Shown: one piece after another, positions 51,523 to 62,825 of the stretch
How positions within the stretch are numbered: the first letter of the stretch is position 1
Layout of the letters: each line of letters starts with the position of its first letter
Origin: Symsagittifera roscoffensis
Lineage: Eukaryota; Xenacoelomorpha; Acoela; Convolutidae
Assembly (NCBI RefSeq): GCF_963678635.1
Contig: NC_087063.1
Coordinates: 78,329,617 to 78,393,616 of the forward strand
DNA length: 64,000 nucleotides
Direction: 5' to 3'
Translations under genes and position numbers: made by a program
The notes under the pieces: generated by a model
Databases searched by the model: none
What the model was told of the DNA's origin: nothing
Seen by the model: the letters and a program-made list of their open reading frames with translations, nothing else

Positions 51523-52332
51523 CTACACCATACAAGCGGGCTGGCTGAGCCCAACAATTGCGTGACTTCTCATAATATTTTGCAGTGATTTCGTTCGCAT
51601 TTTTCGAGCGGTTGAGACTTTTATTGAATGCTTCCTGTATTTTGATGAACTGTCGTTGATTGCTCTCTTCAACCAGTAGCCTGCATCCTTGTCAAATGGC
51701 GCTGCTTTCAGGACATTGTCCGCAAGGGTATCTTTGGGACTTGCTCCGTTAGCAAAAACCTGGGTCACACATCTGTCAAACTGCGCAAGAATTCGAGCAC
51801 AAACTCTGGTGGCTTTATATCCCCTAGACACGAACCGTCTCGTGGACGCCACGAATTGGCCTCTGTTGACTTTCTGCGATCATTGCAAGTTTCGCTTGAT
51901 TTTTATTCTTTAGCGTTTTCGTGCTCGTTCTCAGCTGTATCTGGCAATGGAGAATAACAATGGGAAGACTGTTCGGGCATGACTTCAGGATCTCAGTACG
52001 AGCTTCAGTCAGTCTTTGAGTTGCCAGTCTAAATGCATGTTCGGCTTACACAAGCTAACCGTGCAACAAACGGCGTTGAAAAATTATGAACGATGCTGTG
52101 TTTAAACCAACCGTTGGCTGGGACGGGAAACGTCAAAAAAATCAGGAATCACGTCGTTCGAGATGCATACCTTCAGAAAGGCTATCCGAAGCTCAGAGTG
52201 ACACCTTTTCGCCCAGCTTGCCTTGTATTCCAGGAAAGACGTCGAGGCGTGATATACTAATATATTCTTAAAAAGATTCAAAGGGAGAAACACTGATGTG
52301 CAGGAGTGCGGAAAACCAAGATCAATGTTCAA
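51523..52332 (-). pseudogene. PLE N-terminal region remnant
   Basis: Minus frames 52,332-52,102 and 51,852-51,523. The first has KASWAKRCHSELRIAFLKVC and DVIPDFFDVSRP, matching the conserved N-terminal segment of Penelope-type ORFs. The second is helical and basic. 51,860-52,080 links them with stops. Confidence 0.6.
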
Positions 52333-52439
52333 GAGTGAATGATGAAGCTTTTCGCATATTTTTTTTGCATCATCCTAAACTGAAAACAAACAATAAAAGC
52401 AACAAGAAAATGGCGTGAGAGTACTCTGGTATAGGTCTT

Positions 52440-52810
52440 AGCGATTTTTTTTCAGGAAATGTTGATTTTTCGCGGTTTGAGTTTTAATTTTTTTAAGTTC
52501 TTTTTCATTCCTTTTTTAAAAGGAAGGCCAACTCCTCTATCGAACTGCAAAAATGTACAGGTCACGAAAACGTGATCGACTTCCAATTTCGGAAATGGAA
52601 ATTAATCATCAGATTACGCAGCGAAATAAACATTTTGCCTGTTGATCCAGTTTACTCAAAAATTAGTCTAACATAAATTGTTCGTTAAATGCAAAAAGAG
52701 GTTTAAGGCCGTCTATTTTTTGAATTTCGAAAATAGAGATTTTATCAAAAAACAAGTCACCTTGTCTCTGTTGAGTTGCGTTCATTACTCTTTTCCAACT
52801 GTCTGTTGGC
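52440..52810 (+). repeat. Intronic repeat of the GTCACG/CGTGAT hairpin family
   Basis: Contains GTCACGAAAACGTGAT (52,561) and CTCTTTTCCAACTGTCTGTT (52,789), two words shared with copies at 57.3-58.1, 59.4-60.6 and 63.1-63.6 kb. Confidence 0.8.
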
Positions 52811-52954
52811 TATGTTTGTGATTTTGTAATGGCCTACATATTGAATTTATTGGTATGGAAATTCAGACTTTACGCCTAGTTAAGATTTTCAAATTGCTGT
52901 AACCTTCATTTTTTTCCTGTGTTTGTATGTTAAAATCATTTTCTGCGTCCTTAG

Positions 52955-53105
52955 GTGGTGTCTTCGCAAGTGAGTCACGTGGCCGCACCCTTCCACAACA
53001 GAATGAACAGTCCCAGTGCTGCTCAGGCCCCCCAGAACATGAAGAGACATGACGCAGGAGTGGACATCAACATCCGCAAGATGTACGAACAACAACACAA
53101 CAGAG
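52955..53105 (+). CDS. Kinase gene, exon 8 (residues 370-419)
   Basis: Bounded by CCTTAG and GTCAGT. Encodes VVSSQVSHVAAPFHNRMNSP and DINIRKMYEQQHNR, a polar linker. Phases match exons 7 and 9. Confidence 0.8.
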
Positions 53106-53369
53106 GTCAGTGACGTCATTTATTCACATCGCTTGTGTATTTTGCTCGAAAGTTTATGGATTGCGCTTAGTTGTGGTATTGAATACGCTTTGTGTTGTTG
53201 TGAGCTCATGTGTGGTTGATCGCCGCAAAAGCTTCAAGCGGCCGTTCGAGAAGACTGCAGCTTTTAAACAGGGAATTTTTTTTGTCGAGATGACCCTTGC
53301 TTGATAGCTTCGTAACCAGGAAAAATGAGGAAAACGAAAGATGATGAAGGTTTTTGTTAATTTAACTTA

Positions 53370-53640
53370 AACCAAGAGTAGATCTATAATTTTCTCGAGG
53401 GGGTGGATAAACAGGCCAAAAATGTAGGTTTTTAGAACTTATTTTAGGTTCTGCCCAAAAGTTTGCTCTTTTCTGGCACGTCGCCTCCTCGCCTCCCCCC
53501 CTCTGGAAATTATACACTGGTGCTCTTAAAAGTTCAAGGTTTGGTCGGTCGAATAATGATGCTATAAAATAGTACAAAGGATGGCTTTTTAAGTAAATAT
53601 CGGGATCAAATCCCTCAAAAAGTGTACCCTCCCGCAAAAC
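53370..53640. repeat. SINE-like repeat copy 1 (intron 8)
   Basis: Shares ATAGTACAAAGG, GTCGGTC and a GGGATCAAATCCCTC B-box-like hairpin with 62,480-62,620. Both end in a C-rich ACCCTCCCGC/CACCCGCCCC word. A tRNA-derived SINE is suggested, but an A box is not clear. Confidence 0.5.
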
Positions 53641-54084
53641 TAAAAACTAACCAAACAACTAATCTATTGCTGTCTTGTATGGAGACAGCAATATTGCATT
53701 TCTAGGGAAGCGGATTGTAATTTTTCAGTTCAATTTTTGTTTCGTTGCCTTCTCTTGATTAAGAAATACCTGGCATGTTCGAGTTTCGGGAAGAGAATAT
53801 CAGTGAAAAGACACAACTATCGTCAGCTGTCGGATTATACCCAAAGGAGTTCCTGCATGTATAATTTTCTGTTCGGGTATACATCGCTGGTGTTGGAGCT
53901 GCTTCTGATCTGGTGTTTACACTCCTTTGAACTTGATTTCGTTTTTCAATGGTTCCAATTGAGTTCCTTCAGCTTCGAGTAGATAGCTTTGCATGCTTTT
54001 TTCGCTTTCTGTATTTTGCCTTGCCCTTTTGCCAAAATGCTCTGTCCATTTATTGAAGTCCTATTTCTATTTGTGCCGCTAAAG

Positions 54085-56756
54085 AGGATAGGCGGTACTC
54101 CCAGAAGCACCAAAATCCGCACCCTCTTCAAACCCAAAACTCGTCACCCGCTGGTGTGCAACAGCCGCCTGCTCCTGCGAGGTCAACCAGTCAACATAAC
54201 GGGTTCGGAGCTCCCCTGAATCCGGAGAGTTCAGGAGCCCACGCTGCTCCAAGGTCGAATGACGATCATGCTTCGAAAAACCAAAATCTGTCTTCGAAAG
54301 GAGCGGCTGCGGAATCAAATGGCAACAATGATGGCAACTCTCCCCCAAACTGGAGACCCGCTTTAGTTACAAATGCAGTCATCGAAGACCATTTGAAGGA
54401 CCTAGCGTCACATTTAGCCGAATCAGGCAATGAAGGTCGCATGACTGAATTGGAGTATCTAAAGCGAAGAGCGGCTGGGGCTCACTTGAAACAAGCATCA
54501 GAGCCGGCCGCGGCTGGTTATAATAGACAAAGTTCTGAGCCCATTGACTCGAAAAATAACAATAAGTTGAAAGGCAAAATTTTGCCAGATAGAATTCCAT
54601 TTGATTGTATGAAAAGCTCTTTCATGCCCACACCGTCTACTAACCAATCTCCAACTTCATCTTCTAATAATAACCCGATCGATGTAACTAATGGTAAGTC
54701 AAATGTAAACTTGGATGCTTCAGATCGCAAACTGAGCGCTCCCTTATTCAACGGAAACAGTCCCGCTGTCCTCTCCACGCCTTCTCAAAGCAAGGAAGAA
54801 GTTACTAGAAAAATTTCAAATGGACACAAACCTCCCTTTCCTCTGTCGACGTCAACTTCTTCTGAAAATAATCGGGCGCAAGATTCAAAAGCCCACGATG
54901 CGAACAAACGAAATTCGAAGAACTTTGAAAATGTAGTTTCCACAGACCTCGATAAATCCTCGACTCCGGCAAGTGCTGTACATGCGAATGCGCCGGTAAG
55001 ACGAAACCAAAACGATCCCACGCCCGAATTGCCGAGAAAGGCTCAACCGATTCAAGTGACGACGAAAGTAGACCAAAATCCTCGTAAGTTCTCGGAACCA
55101 GTATCCCGACAGCCGTTGTCCAAAGCTCCAGATAAATCGCGAAAGTTCTCAGAGCAGCCAGAACCTATTACTAGACCCAGTTCGGCAGTCAAAGATTTGA
55201 GACAACATCCGATTTCGAGACAGAATGCGCCTTTGAGTAGGAATGCAACAGCGTCTTCAATAGCCGGTAGTATGAGCGACAGACCTTTGCCTGCCCAACC
55301 TGCTAAGTCATCGGTTGGAAGCCATTCTTCGATCTCAACACCTTCGAAACACTCAAATCACCCGTCACAGAGACAAAGCGTAAGTGTGATGGAAACCTCA
55401 ACTGAGAGCTCTTCAAAAGGTGTCTGGAGCAGATCGAGCAGAAATGGGAGTAACGATGTCCATTCGTCTTCAAGTGCCATGGCCATGCCTCTGAAGGTGG
55501 AGAATATCGAACACTCGCCAGGCGCAAGACGCAAATCATACGCTAATAGAAGCGAAGAGATGCAGCCTAAAATAGACAGTAGTGGGTATGCCCAGTTAAG
55601 ACTAGAGGGATCTGTGACTGAAACATCGAGTACGGATATTGACAGGGACTCAAGGAACCGTAAAGTGTCGGGTTCGAATCACCAGCAACAACCCTCTTTC
55701 CCTTTTGTCGACAGTGACCAGGACTCGACTCTGAACAAACCTTCAACTGTGAAGCGGAGCAACTACACTTTCGAAGACTCTTTCACTTCTGCCTTCAACA
55801 ACTCTTATTCGAATTCAGAGGAAGAGCGCAGGAAAGTTATGAGGTCTCAAAATGCAGAACACTCGCCTAACTTGTCAAGTCAACCTTCTCAAGGTATCCC
55901 GGTGTCCAGAGACGACGAGAGTCAAAGGAATCACAGACATCCAGGCGGGGTGTCCAATCACCAACAGCATGTCTCAGACCACCGGGGCAGGGATCCAGTG
56001 AAACATTGGCAACGCGCGCCTGCTTCTACTAGTAATAGTGTTTCTAATTCGGAGTACGGCAACTCAGCGGCGATTAATTCTTCTAGACAACATTTGTTAG
56101 AAACCTCACAGCAACTACAGGTGAAGAGCAAAGGAGCAGTTAATAACCCTGATTACGGGACCAACATGAGCTCCAACGCGGTGTCGAATGACCAATATGG
56201 GGTCAGTTCCTCATCAAACCAAGACCTAGCTAACCGCAGAAAATTGGACGATGTGAGAAAAGTGAAAAGCTCAATAGCTCTTAGTAACTTAGCTTACGAT
56301 GTGAACCAGACGACAGCGAGTGGAATGGACAGTGATTATGAGTCGCTTGTTGGGCCATCTAAAGCGAAAGAGGTACAAAACCCAATTTATACCAACCAAC
56401 TCGAAGTTGTTCCAGAGGTGGGCCAGGGCCGCCAGCGACAGAGTAAAACGTCTGGTTTTGACGATTCTGGAGTGTATGCACAGTTTGACGCCGATGCTCA
56501 TGCGTATGAAGTTCTGTACCCACCTCAAGCACGTGAATCCTCGCCTAAACCAATGCCACGTAGTAACATGAGTGTATCACGCGAGAGACTTCGGAGTTCG
56601 CAGAGCGATGACGTGTCAAAGGTCACGACTAAGGCGTCCCTGGTGGCTGCGAGGTCATTGACCCCGTCGGGTTCACATGAGAACATGAGTAATAGTGGAA
56701 TGTCTTCTGCCTCCGAGAGCAAAAACCCCTCCTCCTCCAATCTGCATTGCAGTGTT
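54085..56756 (+). CDS. Kinase gene, exon 9: 890-residue disordered linker
   Basis: Bounded by CTAAAG and GTGAGT, in phase with exons 8 and 10; 2,672 bp. Very rich in Ser, Asn and Gln with no globular domain. It contains three recurring features: K/R-Q/F-SEP words (KQASEPAA, RQSSEPID, RKFSEPVS, RKFSEQPE), Pro/Arg stretches, and near its end a run of Tyr-centred words (SEYGNS, PDYGTN, DQYGVS, LAYDVN, DYESLV, IYTNQL, VYAQF). The matching linker of Msn/TNIK kinases binds Nck, TRAF2 and other partners; here such roles are inferred. It is unusually long for one exon. Confidence 0.88.
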
Positions 56757-56813
56757 GTGAGTAAACTATTTCGCCGTTGCTTCAATTTGTTTTTAAAGGC
56801 AAAAACGAAGTGA
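56757..56813 (+). CDS. Possible read-through end after exon 9
   Basis: Beyond the exon 9 donor the frame continues VSKLFRRCFNLFLKAKTK to a TGA at 56,811-56,813. An AATAAA-like CTAATAAAAATC follows at about 56,848. It could be an intron-retained isoform; the donor GTGAGT is strong, so splicing is more likely. Confidence 0.3.
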   Translation: MSKLFRRCFNLFLKAKTK

Positions 56814-57129
56814 TTGTCATTTATATAAGTTCGCCTTGAAAAAAAAACTAATAAAAATCATTGCAAGGAAAAGTCTTGAAATTTGTTTGTGCTCAATTCT
56901 TTTTGTGTTTTTTTTATTTTTAAGTTCAGTTCATTTGCTGTTGATTACTTTTGTTTAGTTCATTACTTTTGTTTAAAGCGAAGACAAACGCCAATGGAAC
57001 AGCAAATTTGAATGACTTCTATTTTGTTTTATTTTTGTGAATTCCCTCCCCAAAAAAATTTTCAATCAGTTTTCTTTTAATTGGATTAGTACAAGAAAAA
57101 ACGACAATCATAAACAATTCTTGAAATTC

Positions 57130-58085
57130 AAAGAGCTTTAACGTGATACATTTTTTATTCGAAAGTTGAAAAATGTATTAAATTTTTTAATCTTTTTTTT
57201 CGATTTCCTTTTTCACCCTTTTCCAACCAACTGTTGGCTATGTTTAAGAGCCGATAAACGTAGTATGAAATTAAGATCCGATGAAATCATATAGGTCGTG
57301 ATGATTTTTTCTTCGTTTTTTCAGGAAAGTCTTTAAATTTGTTCAAGCTCAGATTTTAAGTTCAGTTCATTTCTTTTGTTAAAAGGAAGGAAAACTCCAC
57401 TATTGAACAGCAAGAGTGTAAAAGTCACGAAAAACGTGATCAACTTCTAATTTTGATTGTGGGTTTAAATATTCACATTTTCTAGCGGAAACTTTACCTA
57501 TTGATCAGTTTTACTTGATAGGGTTAACTTTATTAAGAGTAATGAACGTAGTCAGTACTCTTGTATAGGTCTTGCTGATTTTTTTTTCAATTTTGATTTT
57601 TCGCGGTTTGACTTGTGATTTTTTTTGAGTTCAGTGCATTTCCATTGTTAAAAAGAAGGCAAACTCCGCTATCGAACAGCAAAAGTGTAAAGGTCACGAA
57701 AAACGTGATCGACTTCTAATTTCGAAATGGAAATTAATTATCAGATTTCCCAGTGAAAAAAAAGTTTTGCCTATTGATCCAGTTTTCTCAAATTGGGTTA
57801 ATTTTAACAAAAAAGCGTTCATGTTAAATTGTTTTTAAAATTCAAAGAGCTTTAAGGCCATCTATTTTTTTCTTCGAAATTCAAAAGTTGTTTTTGTTTC
57901 AGTTTTCTTGCGTTTATCACTCTTTTCTAACTGTCTTTTGGCTATATTCAAAAAACTGCCAATCATAAATTGTTCCCGAAATTCAACGATATTTTCTTCT
58001 TCGAAATTTGAAAGTTAAGATTTAAAAAAGCAATTCAGTATTTCGTTCATTGGCTCTTTTCCAACTGTCTTTTGGCTGTTTTAAA
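57130..58085 (+). repeat. Cluster of GTCACG/CGTGAT repeat copies (intron 9)
   Basis: Hairpins at about 57,424 and 57,693, with CTCTTTTCCAACTGTCT-type words at about 57,228 (variant), 57,921 and 58,050. These are partial tandem copies of the same intronic repeat. Confidence 0.8.
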
Positions 58086-58222
58086 ACATTCTAATGAAAA
58101 ATATTCATCGCATCAGCCTGTTTTTTAAATTTTCAATCGATAGCAAATATGCGTGAAACGAGAATGATTATGATTTTTTATATTATTGTCTCTATTAGCA
58201 AAGTAAATGCTTGTGGTTCCAG

Positions 58223-58371
58223 GGTTCGGAGAGTTCGGTTTCCTTGGCTGATGATTTGGAGCAGTCTGGGAAGGAGGAGGATCCGATCGAGGACGAACTG
58301 AGTGATGATTCGGACAAGGAGCAGGCCGACCGATTCGGAACCATACTCGTATCCTCCAAACCCAAGCCAAT
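58223..58371 (+). CDS. Kinase gene, exon 10 (residues 1,311-1,359)
   Basis: Bounded by TTCCAG and GTTAGT. An acidic segment (GKEEDPIEDELSDDSDKEQA) ends in RFGTILVSSKPKP. Ends two bases into a codon that exon 11 completes. Confidence 0.8.
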
Positions 58372-58886
58372 GTTAGTTGTTACATATTGCTTCACCTTGA
58401 TTTTTTCTTTTGTCATTTTATCGTGATATAAATTTATTCATATGACCACTGAAATTGGTGAGGAACTTTTTTCGGAGGTGTTTTAGTTTTCTTAAGATTT
58501 TATACACGCAAAATCAGGTACCATTAATAATTATAAGAATAGGTCGAGTGATGTATCATATTAAAACCCTTTCAGCCCTCAATCTTCATCCAGAGCTTCT
58601 ATGGCAAGAAAAGCTTTTTTAAAAAACAACAGCGTTTTAATTTCATTTTTCGAAAAAAAAATCCTATCGAATATGACTTGTTAACTAATTTTATGAGCTA
58701 TCATTTTGTTTCTCTCATGATTAACTCAAAAAATGACACAGGTATAGGGAACAAAGTAAAAATGATTTGTTTTTTTTTCTAAGTTTTCTTTATTAATGTG
58801 GTCAACTCTTCCGTTTTATCTTTTTTAAGCTGCAATCATATTTTCTGATAAATGGTATTTTTGTCTGTAAGTTATCCTATTGATAA

Positions 58887-59093
58887 CGCTTGCGATTAGC
58901 AAGCGTGATCAAATTGGAATATAAATTTTTTCGGGTTAACAACTTGTTTAACAAGTCAATTGAATCTTTTAATAGCTATGCGAATAATAAAATCAAATTT
59001 CTCAACTTCCGCGGCATTTTTGGTCTAGAGGTAATGGCTACGCTTGGGATTGCAAAGGTCCTAGGTTCAGATCTGGTCAGGACCAGTTTTTTT
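58887..59093 (+). repeat. Composite intronic element with tRNA-like SINE head
   Basis: A hairpin CGCTTGC-GATTA-GCAAGCG opens it. At 59,021-59,085 there is a tRNA-like stretch: A-box-like TGGTCTAGAGGTAATGG, B-box-like AGGTTCAGATCTGG, and a T run after GGACCAG. The anticodon arm and acceptor stem do not pair well, so it is a tRNA-derived remnant, not a tRNA gene. Confidence 0.45.
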
Positions 59094-59429
59094 CTAACGG
59101 GAAGTATTTCGTTTAAAAAATACTTTACTTGGCCTGTTTGTCTACTTATGGTTTTTTGCTGAGTTACCATATCACGCACTTTTTTGTTTTCGTAGTAATT
59201 GAAAGTGTTTTCACTTTATCCTTGTGTTTTGTAAATTCACTGAATATGATTATTGTTCCGATCATTTGAAAAATGGGGAGGAACTTTGTGTGTTTTAATT
59301 TTTTTCCACGCCACAAATAATCATCGGAATGGGTCGAGTGATATGTCATATTCAAGCCCATTCAGTCGTCATTCAAAGAAATTTTGAAAACTAAAAAAAA
59401 GTTTTTTAAAAAGGTCTTGCTGATTTTTT

Positions 59430-60596
59430 CTTTTTTTTTCCATGAAAAAGTCTTTAAATTTGTTCACGCTTTATTTCGATTTTTCGAGGTTTGACTTGTG
59501 ATTTCTTTGAGTTCAAATCATTTCCTTTGTTAAAAGGAAAGCAAACTCCACTATCGAACAGCAAATTTGCAAAGGTCACGAAAAACGTTATCGAATTCTA
59601 ATTTTGAAAATGGTAATTAGTTATCAGATTTTCGAGTGGTCATCCAGTTTTCTCAACTTGAGCTAATTTTAACATTAAAGTGTCGATCATAAATTTTTCT
59701 ACAAATTCAAAGAGCTTTGAGGCCATTGTTTTTTCTTCGAATTTCAAAATTTGAAGGTTTTTGAAAAAAAAACATGTCCTTCTTTTCAGTTTTCTTGCGT
59801 TCATTGCTCTTTTCCAACTTTCAGCTGATTACGTTTTTCAGTGTTGAGAAAAACACGTTTGGAAAGTTCAGTTAATTTCCTTTTTTAAAAGGAAGGCAAA
59901 CTCCACTATCGAACAGCAAAGTTGTGAAGGTTACGAAAAACGTGATTGAATTCTAATTTTGAAAATGGTAATTAATTATCAGATTTTCCTGCGAAATAAA
60001 AATTTTACCTATTGATCCAGTTTTCTCAACTTGGGCTAATTTTAACATTAAAGTGTCCATCATAAAATGTTCTACAAATTCAAAGAGCTCTGAGGCCATT
60101 ATCTTTTCGAATTTCAAAAGTTGAAGGTTTTTGAAAAAAAAAACAAGTCTTTTTCAGTTTCCTTGCGTTCATTGCTCTTTTCCAACTTTCAACTGATTAT
60201 GTTTTTCAGTGTTGAGAAAAACACGTTTGGAAAGTTCAGTTAATTTCCTTTTTTAAAAGGAAGGCAAACTCCACTATCGAACAGCAAAGTTGTAAAGGTC
60301 ACGAAAAACGTGATCGAATTCTAATTTTGAAAATGGTAATTAATTATCAGATTTTCCTGCGAAATAAAAATTTTACCTATTGATCCAGTTTTCTCAACTT
60401 GGGCTAATTTTAACATTAAAGTGTCCATCATAAATTGTTCTACAAATTCAAAGAGCTCTGAGGCCATTATCTTTTCGAATTTCAAAAGTTGAAGGTTTTT
60501 GAAAAAAAAACAAGTCTTTTTCAGTTTCCTTGCGTTCATTGCTCTTTTCCAACTTTCAACTGATTGTTTTTCAGTGTTGAGAAAAACATGTTTGGA
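59430..60596 (+). repeat. Tandem array of a 368-bp repeat (intron 10)
   Basis: GGAAAGTTCAGTTAATTTCC recurs at 59,861 and 60,229 (368 bp apart). A third, more diverged unit precedes at about 59,490. Each unit carries a CACGAAAAACGTGA-type hairpin and ends in the CTCTTTTCCAACTTTC word. Units 2 and 3 are nearly identical. Confidence 0.9.
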
Positions 60597-60954
60597 ATGT
60601 TTGATTTTTGGAATAATTTCGAGCGTATAAAGCGAGCAAGCAGACTTATTTTTGCTTAATTTAAGCCGTTTACAGTAACTTATTTGTGCCTAGCTTTAAT
60701 TTTACTCAAGTATATTTAGTTTTTGGGAGTTTCTTTAACGTCATTCTGGGAATCAGAAAATTCGAAAAATTTATACGAAGTCAAAAATTCGGTTGTTTCT
60801 AAAAAAAATTGTTTTCCAATTTGCTTATTTTACTATGAATGTCGCAGATGCCTATGCTCTTAATTTTTTTTCCAGATCCTTTCATCACACCACGCAGAAA
60901 AAAATACACTAATTTGAAGAAAAAAAAAACACTTTTTTCTTGTATTTTTTAAAA

Positions 60955-61500
60955 ACTGGTCGGAACATTCTGTGCTACTTGCACAGTAACTAGCTATGCT
61001 TGTTGTTCCGACTAGTGAAAATGGGGAGGATCTTTGTATTCGTGTGTGTTTTATTTTTTTGTTGTTTTCTACACAAAATCAGCTATCACAAATTATCATC
61101 GGACTGGGTTAAAGCCCTTTCAGTTGTCGAGAAAAACAGGTTTAAAGTTTTGGTTTTGTCTAATTTCGAGCGAGTGAGTAGGCTTGCTTACATTAGCTTA
61201 TTTATGCTTCATTTCAGTCTTGAGCGTTTAGTTTTACTCAAATGAAGTGAGTTTAGGCTTCATCTAAGGAATCAAAAAAAATTATGTATTTTTTGTTTTT
61301 CTTGTTATTTGTCTTCAAAAATTGTTTTCCAATTTGCATATTTTACAGAGTGATGAAAATACCTAAGCTCTACATTTTTGCTCAGATTCTTTTATCACAT
61401 CACGTCGAAAAAACGACACTTAATTGAAAAAGTAATTTTATAAGACTGAACGGAACATTCTGTGCTACATGCACAGTAACCGGCTATACTGTTTTTTTTT
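60955..61500 (+). repeat. Two copies of the CGGAACATTCTGTGC repeat (intron 10)
   Basis: CGGAACATTCTGTGCTACTT at 60,961 and CGGAACATTCTGTGCTACAT at about 61,451 each form CTGTGC/GCACAG hairpins followed by AGTAAC. A diverged copy lies at 43,436. Confidence 0.85.
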
Positions 61501-61901
61501 TGGTTAAAATCTTTGCTCCAATCGTTTCGGCTTGTTTTACCAGCTTATTGGCCGAATGACTGGTTGTTAGTTGGAAAAATTTGGTTTTTACCTTTTGTGT
61601 GTTACCGGAGGTTTGGGGTGAGGGCTTTCAGATTTGTCAAGACAACAATTTAGCTTTCGGCTCAAGTGTAGTTGACCTTACTTTTGTTAGCTTAGTTTTC
61701 GCTCGATAAGTTTTGTTGACTTTTCATTAAACGCCGTCGATTGTGATTCTGAACGTGATTTTCGCAAATAGAACATCATTCAAGACAAAATTTTGAAGTT
61801 TTCTGCTTTTTCGATTTTTTTTCTTCATTTTTTGGTGGCTCTCATTTGCTTTCCTGTTTGCTAGCTTGCCTATGTGATATTGAGTCGTTTCTCTTTTCTA
61901 G

Positions 61902-62122
61902 CCAATCAGAGGTGAGCTCGAAGTTGCTTCGTGAGGACAAGTCGGGTGGAAAAGACAGAGACAAGCGACAGATGCACAGACTGTCCATGGGCGAGTGCAG
62001 CTCCTCCGGAGGCTCGATCAAGTCTACAAAATCATCCAACATCCCACAATCCAACTCCCAGAACAACAACAACTCACCGCCCCAAAAAGAACAGGGCAAA
62101 GAAAACTTGCAAGGCGCATCAG
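61902..62122 (+). CDS. Kinase gene, exon 11 (residues 1,360-1,433)
   Basis: Bounded by TTCTAG and GTGAGT. Encodes a basic-polar segment with RDKRQMHRLSMGECSSSGGS and NSQNNNNSPPQKEQ. No globular domain. Confidence 0.8.
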
Positions 62123-62479
62123 GTGAGTCATGCAGATAAACATACACAAGCGCCAGCTAAATGTTCAATTACAAACATCTGTTCTGGTTTTGGAGTGATC
62201 TTGAACAAAAAAAATTTTTGCGATTGGTCTGGCTAACTTTCATTTTGAAGTGTAGTCTTTAAATAAAGAGCGAGGGCCGCAGATTTTTCAAAACCGTATC
62301 CGAGTCAGTAGCTGATTTAGGAGAGCGGGGAAGCAAACCATCCATTTTTGAATGACCTTCCTTTAGAAGGCGGATCTAGATTTTTCTGTGCCTCAAAGCA
62401 GGTCGAAAAAGGCGTTTTAGACACATTTTGGAAAATTTTGACCAAAAAATTAAATTTTTTCGACGCCAGCCCCTCAAAA

Positions 62480-62640
62480 TTAGCATACTTTGGCATCTAG
62501 AAATTTTTAGGGTCGGTCAGCCAAAATTGGATGTCTTAAGATAGTACCAAAGGGGTATCCTTTGGGTAGTCAGGGAGTCGAGTCCCTGAGGGGAAAACAT
62601 TCCACCCGCCCCCTAAATCAGCTATTGCCTCTCCTGAACT
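62480..62640. repeat. SINE-like repeat copy 2 (intron 11)
   Basis: The counterpart of 53,370-53,640, with ATAGTACCAAAGG and CAGGGAGTCGAGTCCCTG, a hairpin that also resembles a B box. Confidence 0.5.
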
Positions 62641-62825
62641 TTTTCAAAAGGTGTCATCGTCGCAATGCAATGTATACTAATTTTCAAGGGTGAGCGCGCG
62701 CCGAAAAAACTGCGGTTTTCAAGCTTTCACAAATGAGCTTAGAAACGTCGTTTTTGGACGTGAATTTTCAATTACGACTAATTGATTTCCCAAAGTTTGT
62801 CAGTTTATAGGTTAGGGTTTTTCAG

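Larger units (their letters stand above)
49876..52412 (-). mobile_element. Penelope-like element in intron 7, antisense, with an inverted RT segment
   Basis: Direct repeats of about 100 bp (49,876-49,982 and 52,315-52,412, sharing CCAAGATCAATGTTCAAGA and AACTGAAAACAAA) bracket the insert like PLE pseudo-LTRs. On the minus strand lie the N-terminal region (52,332-52,080: FLEYKASWAKRCHSELRIAF, DVIPDF), a middle region (51,852-51,523) and, at the far end, the GIY-YIG endonuclease (about 50,290-50,060: CNAHYVGQTARPF, LKEHLKTTAPVGEH). The RT catalytic part (50,340-50,770) reads on the plus strand, so it is inverted relative to the rest. Confidence 0.75.

Noticed and set aside
58500-61500. CRISPR-like array in the repeated intronic region
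   Set aside because: Units are 368 bp with no short spacers, and the context is an animal intron.
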